A DNA stretch of 64,000 nt from Pseudomonas marginalis (GTDB lineage: Bacteria > Pseudomonadota > Gammaproteobacteria > Pseudomonadales > Pseudomonadaceae). The notes under the pieces are model-generated. The model was not told where the DNA came from and ran no database searches. It saw only the letters and a program-made list of their open reading frames with translations. Below are positions 38,373 to 48,009 of this stretch, piece by piece (the first letter of the stretch is position 1; every line of letters begins with the position of its first letter). Location: the NCBI RefSeq assembly GCF_024169655.1, contig NZ_JALJWV010000001.1, positions 3,663,001 to 3,727,000 of the forward strand, in the 5' to 3' direction. Made by a program: the position numbers and the translations under genes.

Positions 38373-38831
38373 CTAGGCGAAGGATCGGATTCGTGCCGCC
38401 AACTCCGCCAATTCGGCATCATCCGCCCGACCCGAATCGTGCGACGAGATATACCCTTCATAGGCCTCAAAGAACTTATCCACCTTCGAGCTCAACGGCT
38501 TGAACGTGCTGTCCTGCCCCGTCCCATGCATGGGAAACAGCTTCGCATGCAGGTGATCCACCCCGTAGCCTTCCAGGATCATCCCCGTGCGCGCCACATC
38601 GGGAAACGCCCGGTCGATCTGCTGCGCAGTTTTCTTCGCCGCCACCACCAGACCTGACAGCACTTCATCCGACTGCGCAAACGCATAACTGCCGTAATGT
38701 TGCTTGGGGATCACCACGCTGAAGCCTGGGGTGTTGGGGAAAATAGACAGGAAGGCCATATGGTGTTCGTCTTCCCACAGAATATGGGCCGGGGAGGTTT
38801 TTCGGACAATGCTGCAGAAAATACAATCCAT
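38373..38831 (-). CDS. HIT-family protein
   Basis: A 152-residue nucleotide-binding protein beginning MDCIFCSIVRKTSPAHILWE, with the CxxC of many HIT proteins. The signature reads GVDHLHAKLFPMH: the first two histidines of the His-x-His-x-His triad are present and the third position is Lys. Related bacterial HIT proteins with HLHAKL occur, so activity may persist. Possible starts eight codons upstream (MMKLTVIQ, from 38855) cannot be excluded. It is isolated between the insertion sequence and the structured leader. Confidence 0.85.
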   Translation of the reverse strand: MDCIFCSIVRKTSPAHILWEDEHHMAFLSIFPNTPGFSVVIPKQHYGSYAFAQSDEVLSGLVVAAKKTAQQIDRAFPDVARTGMILEGYGVDHLHAKLFPMHGTGQDSTFKPLSSKVDKFFEAYEGYISSHDSGRADDAELAELAARIRSFA

Positions 38832-38978
38832 TTGAATCACCGTCAGTTTCATCATGGGTTGGGTTGTGGCGACTATCTAAAAGTAAGCGTCGGCCGGCGT
38901 CAAAAAAACCGTAGAAACGAGAACTTTCCGACATCTTTTTAGGGTTGCCCCTCGGACGATGCATCACTAATCTTCGGC

Positions 38979-39208
38979 GGTCGCTGCAAATTCAGCGACC
39001 GGGTTTCGCAGCCCGGTTAAACTCTAGACGCACAGCGTCCACCTCAGATAGCGGGCGTTTTTTAATGCCTGATGTTATGGCGGCTGTGCGCGGGATACCT
39101 TCGGGTATGCCGGGTGCCTAGAGTCCCGGTCTGCGAACCTGCGTACAGCTGCCACCCGGGTATCGTTTCGCAGCGATGGGTGGTGGCTCCAATACTCTAG
39201 GAGCTAAA
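38979..39208 (+). promoter_or_regulatory. Structured 5' leader with alternative pairings that can hide the Shine-Dalgarno
   Basis: Five local hairpins are visible: 38979-39000 (GGTCGCTG/CAGCGACC), 38999-39016, 39027-39039, 39092-39111 (TTCG loop) and 39147-39188 (11 bp, two wobbles). A middle segment 39117-39137 can pair two ways. Upstream, it pairs with 39005-39027 (TTCGCAG, CCGG and ACTCTAG blocks, 18 pairs). Downstream, CCTAGAGT (39117-39124) pairs with ACTCTAGG (39194-39201), covering the AGGAG ribosome-binding site, and CTGCGAA (39131-39137) can pair with the TTCGCAG loop at 39167-39173. This is the plan of a translational switch. The part of the gap from 38856 to 38978 holds nothing that I recognise. 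Confidence 0.6.
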
Positions 39209-39210
39209 TC

Positions 39211-39546
39211 ATGATTAAAGACAGTCCGAATCCGCCGTCGAATTCAAGCGCGTTTCAAGCTGCTGCTCATCGAGCGATTAACCATTATTTGAACTCACCC
39301 AAGAACACCGAACAGCCTGCACCAAACCATGGCCTCTTTGCCGTGCGCGATAACGTGGATGCCGAGACACTGCTGGTCAATGCGTCGGAGGATCTTGCGT
39401 CAGCTCAGGCACTGGCGAGCCATTTGGCGTTCGAAATTGATGGCGCTTCGCGTAGCGTGGCGCTAGGAATTTGCCGGATGCTGGAGGGAATTGAATTATT
39501 AGTGGATAGAGCATTGGATCAGTATCCACTCCCAGCTCAGCGTTAG
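39211..39546 (+). CDS. DUF6124-type small protein
   Basis: A 111-residue soluble protein. A Pro/Ser-rich N-terminus (MIKDSPNPPSNSSAFQAAAH) is followed by an FAVRDNVDAETLLVNASEDL segment and two amphipathic helices ending in LLVDRALDQ. This matches my memory of pseudomonad proteins now called DUF6124 (earlier grouped with DUF3077), function unknown. The ribosome-binding site AGGAG ends 7 bases before the ATG and can be sequestered by the leader. It precedes the GmrSD-like gene by 214 bases. Confidence 0.72.
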   Translation: MIKDSPNPPSNSSAFQAAAHRAINHYLNSPKNTEQPAPNHGLFAVRDNVDAETLLVNASEDLASAQALASHLAFEIDGASRSVALGICRMLEGIELLVDRALDQYPLPAQR

Positions 39547-39568
39547 GACCAGAGCGGCCTTACAACTG

Positions 39569-39599
39569 GCGTATCTATGAGGGGAGTAAATAGATACGC
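39569..39599. promoter_or_regulatory. Perfect 9-bp inverted repeat between DUF6124 and GmrSD-like genes
   Basis: GCGTATCTA and TAGATACGC flank a 13-base loop. There is no T-run after it, so it is more like an operator or an RNA stem than a terminator. It lies 160 bases upstream of the restriction gene. Confidence 0.45.
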
Positions 39600-39760
39600 T
39601 CCTGCTACTTGATCGCTGCCGACGTGAACCTGATCTAGGGTTTTGATATTTTGCGGATTGAAGCGGTTAATTTCTGTACCAACATTCCAACTGGATCGCT
39701 TGGATAGCCCAAGGAAAAACTCACTAACGCGTCTTAAAAAGCCAAAAGGAAACAGGGCAA

Positions 39761-41647
39761 ATGGATTCACGCACCTTCAACATCCAGCAGATGTTTCAAG
39801 ACAGGCGTCAGTATCGAGTTCCGTTCTACCAACGGCCCTACGTATGGAGTCGAGAAGACCAATGGGAGCGCCTTTGGGAAGACATACGCGACAAAGCAGA
39901 ATCTCGTCTTACAGGCGATAAGGCAGTGCCTCATTTTATGGGGGCCGTCGTGCTGGAACCCCAAAAGAAGACAGGCCTGTTAGGAGTCGAGCGACACCAC
40001 ATCATTGATGGACAACAACGTTTGACAACGATGCAATATGTACTGACTGCATTGACGCACGCTTTGCGCGAATGGGAACAGCCAAATTTCCTGCCCGTCA
40101 TCGAAACCTGTCTACGCAACAGCAACCAAGAGACCATGGAAGAAAAAGAGGTAGAGCTTTTCAAGCTCTGGCCCACATTTCGAGACCGTCATCAATATAC
40201 CCAAGCGATGACGGCTATATCGATCGACGACCTGCGTGAAAGATTTCCTTCGAGCTTTACGCAAAGCGGCAGTATTCGAAAAATAGGCATTAACCATCCT
40301 CCAGCACTAGAAGCGATTGTATTTTTCCGTAATGCGATGATCGAATGGGGAGAGAGTCAGACGGAAGAGTCTTACCTCTCCGTCGCAGTGGCTTTAGCGA
40401 CAGCTGTCCTTACAGACCTTTCAATAGTATGCATTTCACTGGGTGAAGACGACGACGCCCAAGTCATATTTGAAACACTCAATGGTCATGGTGCACAACT
40501 CCATGCGACCGATTTAATTCGCAACTTCATTTTTATGCGTGCTGGATTGAATGCTGATGATCTTTACAAAAATCTCTGGTCCAGATTTGAAGATGAATTA
40601 TGGTCAGAGCCACAGTCACGTGGCCGACTCAACCGGCCCCGACTGGAGTGGTTCGTACAAACCGTACTGCAAGCAGAAACTGCTGAAGAAATTGATATCG
40701 GACGATTATACGCTGGCTATCGCCGTTTTGTGGATGACACACCGAAACTATACAGCGCAGACGCCCAACTTGAGTTGCTCAACAGCCACGCCGAACACTA
40801 TCGTAATTTGGTAAAAGGCACTGGAGAGACACCCATTGGCATATTCGGTCGACGCGTTGCCGCGTGGGATGCGTCTCCTACGCACGCCTTGGCGCTCAAG
40901 GTTGCTTCATCGTATCTTTCGTTTGAAGACCAGCACAACATTTTTGACTGCATAGAATCATATCTAGTGCGCCGGGCGGTATGCGGACTCACCAGAAAAA
41001 GCTACAACAAAGTTTTTTCACAACAACTGAAAAAACTTCAAGCTGGAGAGCTAAGCGCCACTGCGTTTCGAAAAAACTTGGCTGAACCGCTTGGGGACGC
41101 TTCGCGCTGGCCAACTGACGAAGAGTTTCTACACCATTGGCTGGAAGGTGATATTTATCCAGGTCGCCTCGATGCGATAAAGCTACGGACCACCTTCCAC
41201 CGTCTAGAAACGGCACTCCGTACAGAGCGAAGTGAAGAGCGCGTGCCATTGGCGTTGGATACCTTAGACATCGACCACATCCTTCCTCAGTCTTGGTATG
41301 CGCACTGGTCACTCTCCGACGGTACACTTTCAACCGCTGCTGAAGCAACTGAAGCGTACAAACTTGAATATGTATCAGGCCACTTAGACAATCGCTCACA
41401 AGCCATTCTTAATCGTGAGTACTCCGTACCTCGCATGGGCAATCTCACTCTCGTACACTATGGAGTTAACCGTTCACTGCAAAATCATGCATATTCTCAG
41501 AAGCGACAGGCATTGTTTGAACACTCAAATCTTCATCTAAATCGTGAGTTGATGCAAATAACTCAGTGGAACGAAACAACTATCACTGAACGTGGCGCCA
41601 AATTATTTGAGGTCGCACGGACATTGTGGATTGGTCCAAGTACGTGA
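39761..41647 (+). CDS. GmrSD-like type IV restriction protein (DUF262-DUF1524)
   Basis: A 628-residue single-chain protein of the GmrS-GmrD/SspE kind, which cleaves modified phage DNA. The N-terminal DUF262 domain has the family motifs VPFYQRPYVWS (20-30) and IIDGQQRLTTM (81-91), thought to bind nucleotide. The C-terminal DUF1524 domain has the His-Asn-His nuclease motif: DIDHILPQ with H506, then MGNLTL with N561 and NHAYSQKR beyond. Ribosome-binding site AAGGAAACAGGG. The gene is AT-richer than neighbours and has no partner modification genes, so it looks like a single-gene defence unit acquired by transfer. Confidence 0.88.
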   Translation: MDSRTFNIQQMFQDRRQYRVPFYQRPYVWSREDQWERLWEDIRDKAESRLTGDKAVPHFMGAVVLEPQKKTGLLGVERHHIIDGQQRLTTMQYVLTALTHALREWEQPNFLPVIETCLRNSNQETMEEKEVELFKLWPTFRDRHQYTQAMTAISIDDLRERFPSSFTQSGSIRKIGINHPPALEAIVFFRNAMIEWGESQTEESYLSVAVALATAVLTDLSIVCISLGEDDDAQVIFETLNGHGAQLHATDLIRNFIFMRAGLNADDLYKNLWSRFEDELWSEPQSRGRLNRPRLEWFVQTVLQAETAEEIDIGRLYAGYRRFVDDTPKLYSADAQLELLNSHAEHYRNLVKGTGETPIGIFGRRVAAWDASPTHALALKVASSYLSFEDQHNIFDCIESYLVRRAVCGLTRKSYNKVFSQQLKKLQAGELSATAFRKNLAEPLGDASRWPTDEEFLHHWLEGDIYPGRLDAIKLRTTFHRLETALRTERSEERVPLALDTLDIDHILPQSWYAHWSLSDGTLSTAAEATEAYKLEYVSGHLDNRSQAILNREYSVPRMGNLTLVHYGVNRSLQNHAYSQKRQALFEHSNLHLNRELMQITQWNETTITERGAKLFEVARTLWIGPST

Positions 41648-41710
41648 CGCAGGCCAGCACCTATATTTGATTGGAGCTCTGTCACGGTTTCAGACGCTTA
41701 GCCCCATTAA

Positions 41711-41741
41711 AAAAACGCCCCGAACCAGTCGGGGCGTTTTT
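41711..41741. terminator. Bidirectional terminator between GmrSD-like gene and cysS
   Basis: AAAAACGCCCCGA / TCGGGGCGTTTTT is a perfect 13-bp stem with a 5-base loop. It lies 18 bases past the end of cysS, read from the minus strand, and 63 bases after the GmrSD-like gene. Confidence 0.93.
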
Positions 41742-41758
41742 CATTCAGCGCTTACAGA

Positions 41759-43147
41759 TCAAGCCTGATCAGCCAACCGCCACGTCGTCCCACCCTTGCC
41801 GTCTTCCAACACCACACCCATCGCGGTCAGTTGGTCACGGATGCGGTCGGACTCCGCCCAGTCCTTGTTGGCCCGAGCCGCCAAACGCGCCTGGATCAGC
41901 GCGTCTACTTCAGCCGCATCCACACGCCCTTCGGCGCCGGCTTGCAGGAAGTCATCGGCTTCCATCTGCAACACGCCCAGCACGCTGGCCAGTTCTTTCA
42001 GGCGTGCAGCCAGACCGGCTGCGGCGTCGAGATCGCTCTCACGCAGGCGGTTGATCTCGCGCACCATCTCGAACAGCACCGCGCAGGCTTCCGGGGTGCC
42101 GAAGTCGTCGTTCATCACTTCGGTGAACCGGGCCACGAACGCTTCGCCGCCGGCCGGGGCCACGCAGGGCAGGCCTTTCAACGCGTGGTAGAAACGCTCC
42201 AGAGCGCCTTTGGCGTCCTTGAGGTTGTCTTCCGAGTAGTTGATCGCGCTGCGATAGTGGCTCGACACCAACAGGTAACGCACCACTTCCGGATGGTACT
42301 TTTCCAGCACGTCGCGGATGGTGAAGAAGTTGTTCAAGGACTTGGACATCTTCTCGCCATTGATGCGGATCATGCCGCAGTGCATCCAGGCGTTGGCGTA
42401 GGTCTTGCCGGTGGCGGCTTCGCTTTGGGCGATTTCGTTTTCGTGGTGCGGGAACTCGAGGTCGCTGCCGCCACCATGAATGTCGAAGGTCTCGCCCAGG
42501 CAGCAGGTGGACATCACCGAGCACTCGATGTGCCAGCCCGGACGCCCGGCGCCCCAAGGTGATTCCCAGCTTGGCTCGCCGGGCTTGGTGCCTTTCCACA
42601 GCACGAAGTCGAGCGGGTCTTGCTTGGCTTCGTCGACTTCGATGCGCGCGCCGATGCGCAGGTCTTCGATTTTCTTGCGCGACAGCTTGCCGTAGCCCAT
42701 GAACTTGGCGACGCGGTAGTACACGTCGCCATTGCCTGGGGCGTAAGCGTAGCCCTTGTCGATCAAGGTCTGGATCATCGCGTGCATGCCCGGGATATGG
42801 TCCGTGGCGCGCGGTTCCATGTCCGGCTTGAGGATGTTGAGGCGCGCCTCGTCCTCGTGCATCGCGGCGATCATGCGCGCGGTCAGGGCGTCGAACGACT
42901 CGCCGTTTTCCTTGGCGCGGTTGATGATCTTGTCGTCGATGTCGGTGATGTTGCGCACATAGGTCAAGTCGTAGCCGCTGAAACGCAACCAGCGGGTCAC
43001 CAGGTCAAAGGCGACCATGCTGCGGCCGTGGCCGATGTGGCAGTAGTCGTATACGGTCATGCCGCATACGTACATGCGCACCTTGTTGCCATCCAGCGGC
43101 TTGAAGACTTCTTTGCTCTTGCTGAGCGTGTTGTAGATCGTTAGCAC
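41759..43147 (-). CDS. cysS: Cysteinyl-tRNA synthetase
   Basis: Charges tRNA-Cys in the cytosol. The 462-residue product has the zinc-site cysteine C28 (YVCGMTVYD), the HIGH motif at 37-40 (HIGHGR) and KMSKS at 266-270. A GTG start at 43147 gives [10 protein letters not shown] and is preceded by AAGGGATTTGTC. It follows glnS on the same strand with 15 bases between, so the two synthetase genes form an operon. Confidence 0.97.
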   Translation of the reverse strand: MLTIYNTLSKSKEVFKPLDGNKVRMYVCGMTVYDYCHIGHGRSMVAFDLVTRWLRFSGYDLTYVRNITDIDDKIINRAKENGESFDALTARMIAAMHEDEARLNILKPDMEPRATDHIPGMHAMIQTLIDKGYAYAPGNGDVYYRVAKFMGYGKLSRKKIEDLRIGARIEVDEAKQDPLDFVLWKGTKPGEPSWESPWGAGRPGWHIECSVMSTCCLGETFDIHGGGSDLEFPHHENEIAQSEAATGKTYANAWMHCGMIRINGEKMSKSLNNFFTIRDVLEKYHPEVVRYLLVSSHYRSAINYSEDNLKDAKGALERFYHALKGLPCVAPAGGEAFVARFTEVMNDDFGTPEACAVLFEMVREINRLRESDLDAAAGLAARLKELASVLGVLQMEADDFLQAGAEGRVDAAEVDALIQARLAARANKDWAESDRIRDQLTAMGVVLEDGKGGTTWRLADQA

Positions 43148-43162
43148 GACAAATCCCTTAAA

Positions 43163-44860
43163 TCACTGGCCCCACGAATCACGCAAGGTCACGGTACGGT
43201 TGAATACCGGATGACCAGGTTTCGAGTCCTTGATATCCGCGCAGAAGTAGCCTTCGCGCTCGAACTGGAAACGGTCTTCCGGCTGTGCATTGCCAAGGGA
43301 TGGCTCGGCACGACAACCCGTGAGTACTTGCAGGGAGTTCGGGTTGATGTTGTCGAGGAAGCTCGCGCTGTCTTCGGCTTTCTCAGGGTTCGGCGAACGG
43401 AACAGACGATCGTACAGACGCACTTCGCACTCGACGCTGGCGGCGGCCGGCACCCAGTGGATCACGCCTTTGACCTTGCGGCCTTCAGGGTTCTTGCCCA
43501 GGGTCTCTGGGTCATACGAGCAACGCAGTTCGACGATATTACCCGCGGCGTCCTTGATCGCCTCGTCGGCGCGGATCACGTAGCTGCCGCGCAGGCGCAC
43601 TTCGCCGGCGGGTTCCAGGCGCTTGTAGCCTTTTGGCGGCTCTTCCATGAAGTCGTCACGGTCGATGTAGATTTCACGGGCAAACGGCAGTGCGCGCACG
43701 CCCATGTCTTCTTTCGGGTGGCGTGGCAGTTCGAGGTTCTCGACCTGGCCTTCCGGGTAGTTGGTGATCACGACTTTCAGCGGGCGCAGCACACACATGG
43801 CACGCGGGGCGCTGTGGTCGAGGTCGTCACGGATGCTGAATTCGAGCATACCGAAGTCGACCACGCCGTCGGAACGGTTGGTGCCGACCATTTCGCAGAA
43901 GTTGCGGATGGATTTGGGCGTGTAGCCGCGACGACGGAAGCCCGACAGCGTCGACATGCGCGGGTCGTCCCAGCCGTTGACGTGCTTTTCATCCACCAGT
44001 TGCTTGAGCTTGCGCTTGCTGGTGATGGTGTAGTTCAGGTTCAGGCGGCTGAATTCGTACTGGCGCGGCTGTGCCGGAACCGGCAGGTGCTCCAGGAACC
44101 ATTCGTACAGCGGACGGTGGCTTTCGAACTCCAGGGTGCAGATGGAGTGGGTGATGCCTTCGATGGCGTCCGACTGACCGTGGGTGAAGTCGTAGTTCGG
44201 GTAGATGCACCACTTATCACCGGTCTGGTGGTGATGGGCATGGCGGATGCGGTACATGATCGGGTCGCGCAGGTTCATGTTCGGCGAGGCCATGTCGATC
44301 TTGGCACGCAGTACACGGGCGCCGTCCGCGAACTCACCGGCGCGCATGCGGGCGAACCAGTCCAGGTTCTCTTCCACCGAGCGGTCGCGGAACGGGCTGT
44401 TCTTGCCCGGCTCGGTCAGCGTGCCACGGTATTCCTTGGCCTGTTCAGGGGTGAGGTCGTCGACGTAGGCCTTGCCGGCCTTGATCAGTAAGATGGCCCA
44501 GTCGAACAACTGGTCGAAATACTTGGACGCATAGCGCACTTCACCGGACCATTCGAAGCCCAGCCACTTGATGTCGCTTTCGATGGCGTCGATGTATTCC
44601 TGGTCTTCCTTGGCCGGGTTGGTGTCGTCGAAACGCAGGTGCGTGACGCCACCGAACTCCTGGGCCAGACCGAAGTTCACACAGATCGACTTGGCGTGAC
44701 CGATGTGCAGGTAGCCGTTGGGCTCTGGCGGGAAGCGGGTGACGATCTGCGTGTGCTTGCCCGAATCCAGGTCCGCCTGGATGATCGGGCGCAGGAAGTT
44801 GACCGTGGCGGCAGGGCCGGCCTTGGCGTTCGAGGTAGGGTCGACAGTGGGCTTGCTCAT
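43163..44860 (-). CDS. glnS: Glutaminyl-tRNA synthetase
   Basis: Charges tRNA-Gln directly. The 565-residue product has [15 protein letters not shown] with HIGH at 52-55 and a class I TSKRKL version of the second signature motif. A ribosome-binding site, AAGGATATT, precedes the ATG at 44860. It is divergent from ppiB; the 249 bases between contain no RNA gene that I recognise. Confidence 0.97.
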   Translation of the reverse strand: MSKPTVDPTSNAKAGPAATVNFLRPIIQADLDSGKHTQIVTRFPPEPNGYLHIGHAKSICVNFGLAQEFGGVTHLRFDDTNPAKEDQEYIDAIESDIKWLGFEWSGEVRYASKYFDQLFDWAILLIKAGKAYVDDLTPEQAKEYRGTLTEPGKNSPFRDRSVEENLDWFARMRAGEFADGARVLRAKIDMASPNMNLRDPIMYRIRHAHHHQTGDKWCIYPNYDFTHGQSDAIEGITHSICTLEFESHRPLYEWFLEHLPVPAQPRQYEFSRLNLNYTITSKRKLKQLVDEKHVNGWDDPRMSTLSGFRRRGYTPKSIRNFCEMVGTNRSDGVVDFGMLEFSIRDDLDHSAPRAMCVLRPLKVVITNYPEGQVENLELPRHPKEDMGVRALPFAREIYIDRDDFMEEPPKGYKRLEPAGEVRLRGSYVIRADEAIKDAAGNIVELRCSYDPETLGKNPEGRKVKGVIHWVPAAASVECEVRLYDRLFRSPNPEKAEDSASFLDNINPNSLQVLTGCRAEPSLGNAQPEDRFQFEREGYFCADIKDSKPGHPVFNRTVTLRDSWGQ

Positions 44861-45109
44861 AATATCCTTGAACAGACGAGTACGTGGCCTTGGTCAGGCC
44901 AGATAAAACAAAGGGCTTATCATAGCCGAAGCGGTCAACCGCCTGACAGAGCGCGACCCAAAACTGCTGCTTTAATTGCCCGGGCGGTAAAAAACCACCT
45001 CGAAATTCCCGCAGGGCACGCTAAACTGCGCGTCTTGGCCACCGTTTAGCCAAACAGGTCAGGCGCATAGGCGCCCGAACCCACGAATTTCCTGAAAAGA
45101 GTAGTACAC

Positions 45110-45613
45110 ATGACTCAAGTCAAACTGACCACCAACCACGGTGACATCGTCATCGAACTGAACGCCGAGAAAGCGCCAATCACCGTCGCCAACTTCATTG
45201 AATACGTGAAAGCCGGCCACTACGAAAACACCGTTTTCCACCGTGTCATCGGCAACTTCATGGTCCAGGGCGGCGGTTTCGAGCCTGGCATGAAAGAAAA
45301 GAAAGACAAGCGCCCAAGCATCCAGAACGAAGCGGACAACGGCCTTTCCAACGACAAATACACCGTCGCCATGGCCCGTACCATGGAGCCGCATTCGGCC
45401 TCCGCGCAGTTCTTCATCAACGTCGCCGACAACGCCTTCCTCAACCACAGCGGCAAGAACGTGCAGGGCTGGGGCTACGCGGTGTTCGGTAAAGTCACCG
45501 AAGGCACTGACGTCGTCGACAAGATCAAAGGCGTTGCCACCACCAGCAAAGCCGGCCACCAAGACGTGCCAACAGACGACGTGATCATCGAGAAAGCCGA
45601 GATCGTTGAGTGA
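45110..45613 (+). CDS. ppiB: Peptidyl-prolyl cis-trans isomerase B (cyclophilin)
   Basis: A 167-residue cytosolic cyclophilin that speeds proline isomerisation. [13 protein letters not shown] carries the catalytic Arg-Phe region, followed by [20 protein letters not shown] and the [11 protein letters not shown] segment. No signal peptide. The stop overlaps the GTG start of lpxH, an arrangement common in pseudomonads. Confidence 0.96.
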   Translation: MTQVKLTTNHGDIVIELNAEKAPITVANFIEYVKAGHYENTVFHRVIGNFMVQGGGFEPGMKEKKDKRPSIQNEADNGLSNDKYTVAMARTMEPHSASAQFFINVADNAFLNHSGKNVQGWGYAVFGKVTEGTDVVDKIKGVATTSKAGHQDVPTDDVIIEKAEIVE

Positions 45614-46359
45614 TATTGCTGATTTCAGACTTGCATCTGGAAGAAGATCGCCCGGACATTACCCGGGCGTTTCTGGATTTACTCCACGGCCGCGCCCGTG
45701 GCGCCCAGGCGTTGTACATCCTCGGGGACTTCTTTGAAGCCTGGGTTGGCGACGATGGGATCACCCCTTTCCAGCGCTCGATTTGCGCGGCCCTGCGCGA
45801 GTTGAGCGACAGTGGCACACCGATTTTCATCATGCATGGCAACCGCGACTTCCTGATCGGCAAGGCGTTCTGCAAAGCTGCGGGCGCCAAGCTGCTCAAG
45901 GACCCGAGCGTCGTGCAACTCGCCGGCGAGCCCGCGCTGTTGATGCACGGCGACAGCCTCTGCACCCGCGACATCGGCTATATGAAGCTGCGGCGCACCC
46001 TGCGTAACCCGATTGTGCTGTTTATCCTGCGTCACCTGCCCTTGCGCACCCGCCACACACTGGCGCGCAAGCTGCGCAGCGAAAGCCGGGCGCAGACGCG
46101 GATGAAGGCCAACGACATTGTCGATGTCACCCCCGAGGAAGTGCCGCGGGTGATGCAGCAGTTCGGCGTGCGCACCTTGGTCCACGGCCATACGCACCGC
46201 CCCGCCATTCATAAGTTGCAGATTGGTGACCAGGCGGCCAGGCGCATTGTGCTGGGGGATTGGGACAAGCAAGGCTGGGCATTGCAGGTGGATGAGCAAG
46301 GGTTTCAGTTGGCGGCGTTTGACTTCGTCAATCCGCAACTGGCACTGCCCGGCGCCTGA
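45610..46359 (+). CDS. lpxH: UDP-2,3-diacylglucosamine diphosphatase
   Basis: LpxH hydrolyses UDP-2,3-diacylglucosamine to lipid X in lipid A synthesis, at the cytosolic face of the inner membrane. The 249-residue product has the calcineurin-like metal ligands D7, H9, D40, N78 and the terminal HGHTHRP cluster. The GTG start overlaps the ppiB stop (GTGA), so translation is coupled. Confidence 0.95.
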   Translation: MILLISDLHLEEDRPDITRAFLDLLHGRARGAQALYILGDFFEAWVGDDGITPFQRSICAALRELSDSGTPIFIMHGNRDFLIGKAFCKAAGAKLLKDPSVVQLAGEPALLMHGDSLCTRDIGYMKLRRTLRNPIVLFILRHLPLRTRHTLARKLRSESRAQTRMKANDIVDVTPEEVPRVMQQFGVRTLVHGHTHRPAIHKLQIGDQAARRIVLGDWDKQGWALQVDEQGFQLAAFDFVNPQLALPGA

Positions 46360-46360
46360 T

Positions 46361-46457
46361 CAACTGTGGGAGGGGGCTTGCCCCCGATGGTGGTGTATCA
46401 GTCAGCCTGTTTGAAGCTGACCCACCGCTATCGGGGGCAAGCCCCCTCCCACAGTTG
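46361..46457. repeat. REP pair (REPIN-like)
   Basis: CAACTGTGGGAGGGGGCTTG at the left and its exact inverse ending ACAGTTG at the right form a long imperfect hairpin 2 bases after lpxH. An inner stem uses CAGTCAGC / GCTGACC. Confidence 0.88.
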
Positions 46458-46479
46458 ATTGCATTCCAACCTTGGTTGA

Positions 46480-48009
46480 TCAGTGCCCTGATGCAGCCGG
46501 CCCCGCCTTCGCGGTGAACGGCGGCTTGGCCAGCCACACCAGCAGCATCAAGCCCATGAACATCCACCCCAGCAACGTGAAGTAATCCACGGTGGACATC
46601 ATGTATGCCTGGCTGGTGAGGATCTGGTCCAACTGCGCATAAGCCTTGTGCCCTGCCCCTCCGAGTGCTTCCAGTGCATTGCGGGTGGCCGAGTCATAGG
46701 TGGTCATGTTCTCGCTCATGTACGCATGGTGCTGGTCGGCGCGGCGAATCCAGATCCAGGTGGTCAGCGAGGCCGCGAAGCTACCGCCCAGGGTCCGCAG
46801 GAAGGTCGCAAGACCTGCGCCGTCGGCGATTTGGTGCGGCGGCAGGTCGGACATCAGGATGCTCAAGGTCGGCATGAAGAACAGCGCCACGCCGATGCCC
46901 ATGAACAGCTGCACCAGGGCGATATGCTGGAAGTCCACCTCATTGGTGAAACTGGCGCGCATGAAGCAGCTCAGGCCAATCGCCAGGAACGCCAGGCCTG
47001 CCAGCAGGCGCAGGTCGAACCTGTGCGCATACTTGCCGACAAACGGCGACATCAGCACCGGCAGAATACCGATCGGCGCCACGGCCAGGCCGGCCCAGGT
47101 TGCGGTGTAGCCCATCTGGGTTTGCAGCCACTGCGGCAGGATCAGGTTGATGCCGAAGAAGCCCGCGTAGCCGAGGACCAGCACGATGGTGCCGATGCGG
47201 AAGTTGCGGTAGGCGAACAGCCGCAGGTTGACCACCGGGTGTTTGTCGGTCATTTCCCAGATGATGAACACCGCCAGGGCAATCACCGAAATCGCCGCCC
47301 CCACAATGATGAAGTTGGACTCGAACCAGTCCAGGTCGTTGCCCTTGTCGAGGATGATCTGCAACGCGCCGACCCCGACGATCAAGCTCAACAGCCCCAC
47401 ATAGTCCATCGGCTGGTAGCTGGTGACCACCGGGCGTTTCTTCAACTGCGAACGCACCACCATCACCGCAAAGATGCCGATGGGCACGTTGATAAAGAAG
47501 ATCCACGGCCAACTGTAGCTGTCGGTGATCCAGCCGCCGAGGATGGGACCGGCAATCGGCGCCACCACCGTGACCATCGCCAGCAGTGCCAGGGCCATGC
47601 CGCGCCTCGCCGGTGGGTAGACCGCGATCAGCAACGTCTGGGTCATCGGGTACAACGGCCCGGCCACCAAACCTTGCAGCACCCGAAAGCCAATCAGCTC
47701 GGGCATCGAAGTGGAAATACCGCAAAGAAACGAGGCCAGCACGAACAGAATGGTGGCCCAGAGAAACAGCTTCACCTCGCCAAAGCGTCGGCTCAACCAG
47801 CCGGTCAACGGCAAGGCAATGGCGTTGCTCACCGCGAACGAGGTGATCACCCAGGTGCCCTGCTCCGAACTCACGCCAAGGTTGCCGGAAATGGTCGGCA
47901 ACGCCACGTTGGCGATCGTGGTATCGAGCACCTGCATGAAGGTCGCCAGCGACAGGCCAATGGTGGCCATCAATAAGCTGGGCGGCGAGAAGGACGCGTT
48001 ATGGCTCAT
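46480..48009 (-). CDS. DHA2 MFS drug exporter (EmrB-like)
   Basis: The 509-residue product has 14 hydrophobic segments. TSFAVSNAIALPLTGWLSRR near residue 55 and the GPILGGWITDSYSWPWIFFI stretch near 155 are typical of EmrB-type proton antiporters. It works with the EmrA-like adaptor and the NodT-type channel encoded upstream on the same strand. Its start overlaps the adaptor stop by one base. Last gene of the MarR-led operon. Confidence 0.92.
   Translation of the reverse strand: MSHNASFSPPSLLMATIGLSLATFMQVLDTTIANVALPTISGNLGVSSEQGTWVITSFAVSNAIALPLTGWLSRRFGEVKLFLWATILFVLASFLCGISTSMPELIGFRVLQGLVAGPLYPMTQTLLIAVYPPARRGMALALLAMVTVVAPIAGPILGGWITDSYSWPWIFFINVPIGIFAVMVVRSQLKKRPVVTSYQPMDYVGLLSLIVGVGALQIILDKGNDLDWFESNFIIVGAAISVIALAVFIIWEMTDKHPVVNLRLFAYRNFRIGTIVLVLGYAGFFGINLILPQWLQTQMGYTATWAGLAVAPIGILPVLMSPFVGKYAHRFDLRLLAGLAFLAIGLSCFMRASFTNEVDFQHIALVQLFMGIGVALFFMPTLSILMSDLPPHQIADGAGLATFLRTLGGSFAASLTTWIWIRRADQHHAYMSENMTTYDSATRNALEALGGAGHKAYAQLDQILTSQAYMMSTVDYFTLLGWMFMGLMLLVWLAKPPFTAKAGPAASGH

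Noticed and set aside
39052..39064. GCGGGCGTTTTTT in the leader as an intrinsic terminator
   Set aside because: No complementary stem lies directly before the T-run; the nearest hairpin ends about 18 bases upstream. It could matter in an alternative fold, but I do not call it a terminator.
39543..39770. A 75-codon minus-strand frame between the DUF6124-type and GmrSD-like genes
   Set aside because: It overlaps the start of the nuclease gene and lacks a ribosome-binding site and codon bias.
44861..45109. The glnS-ppiB gap examined for a tRNA gene
   Set aside because: No cloverleaf with a TTCAATCC-like T arm or CCA end was found.
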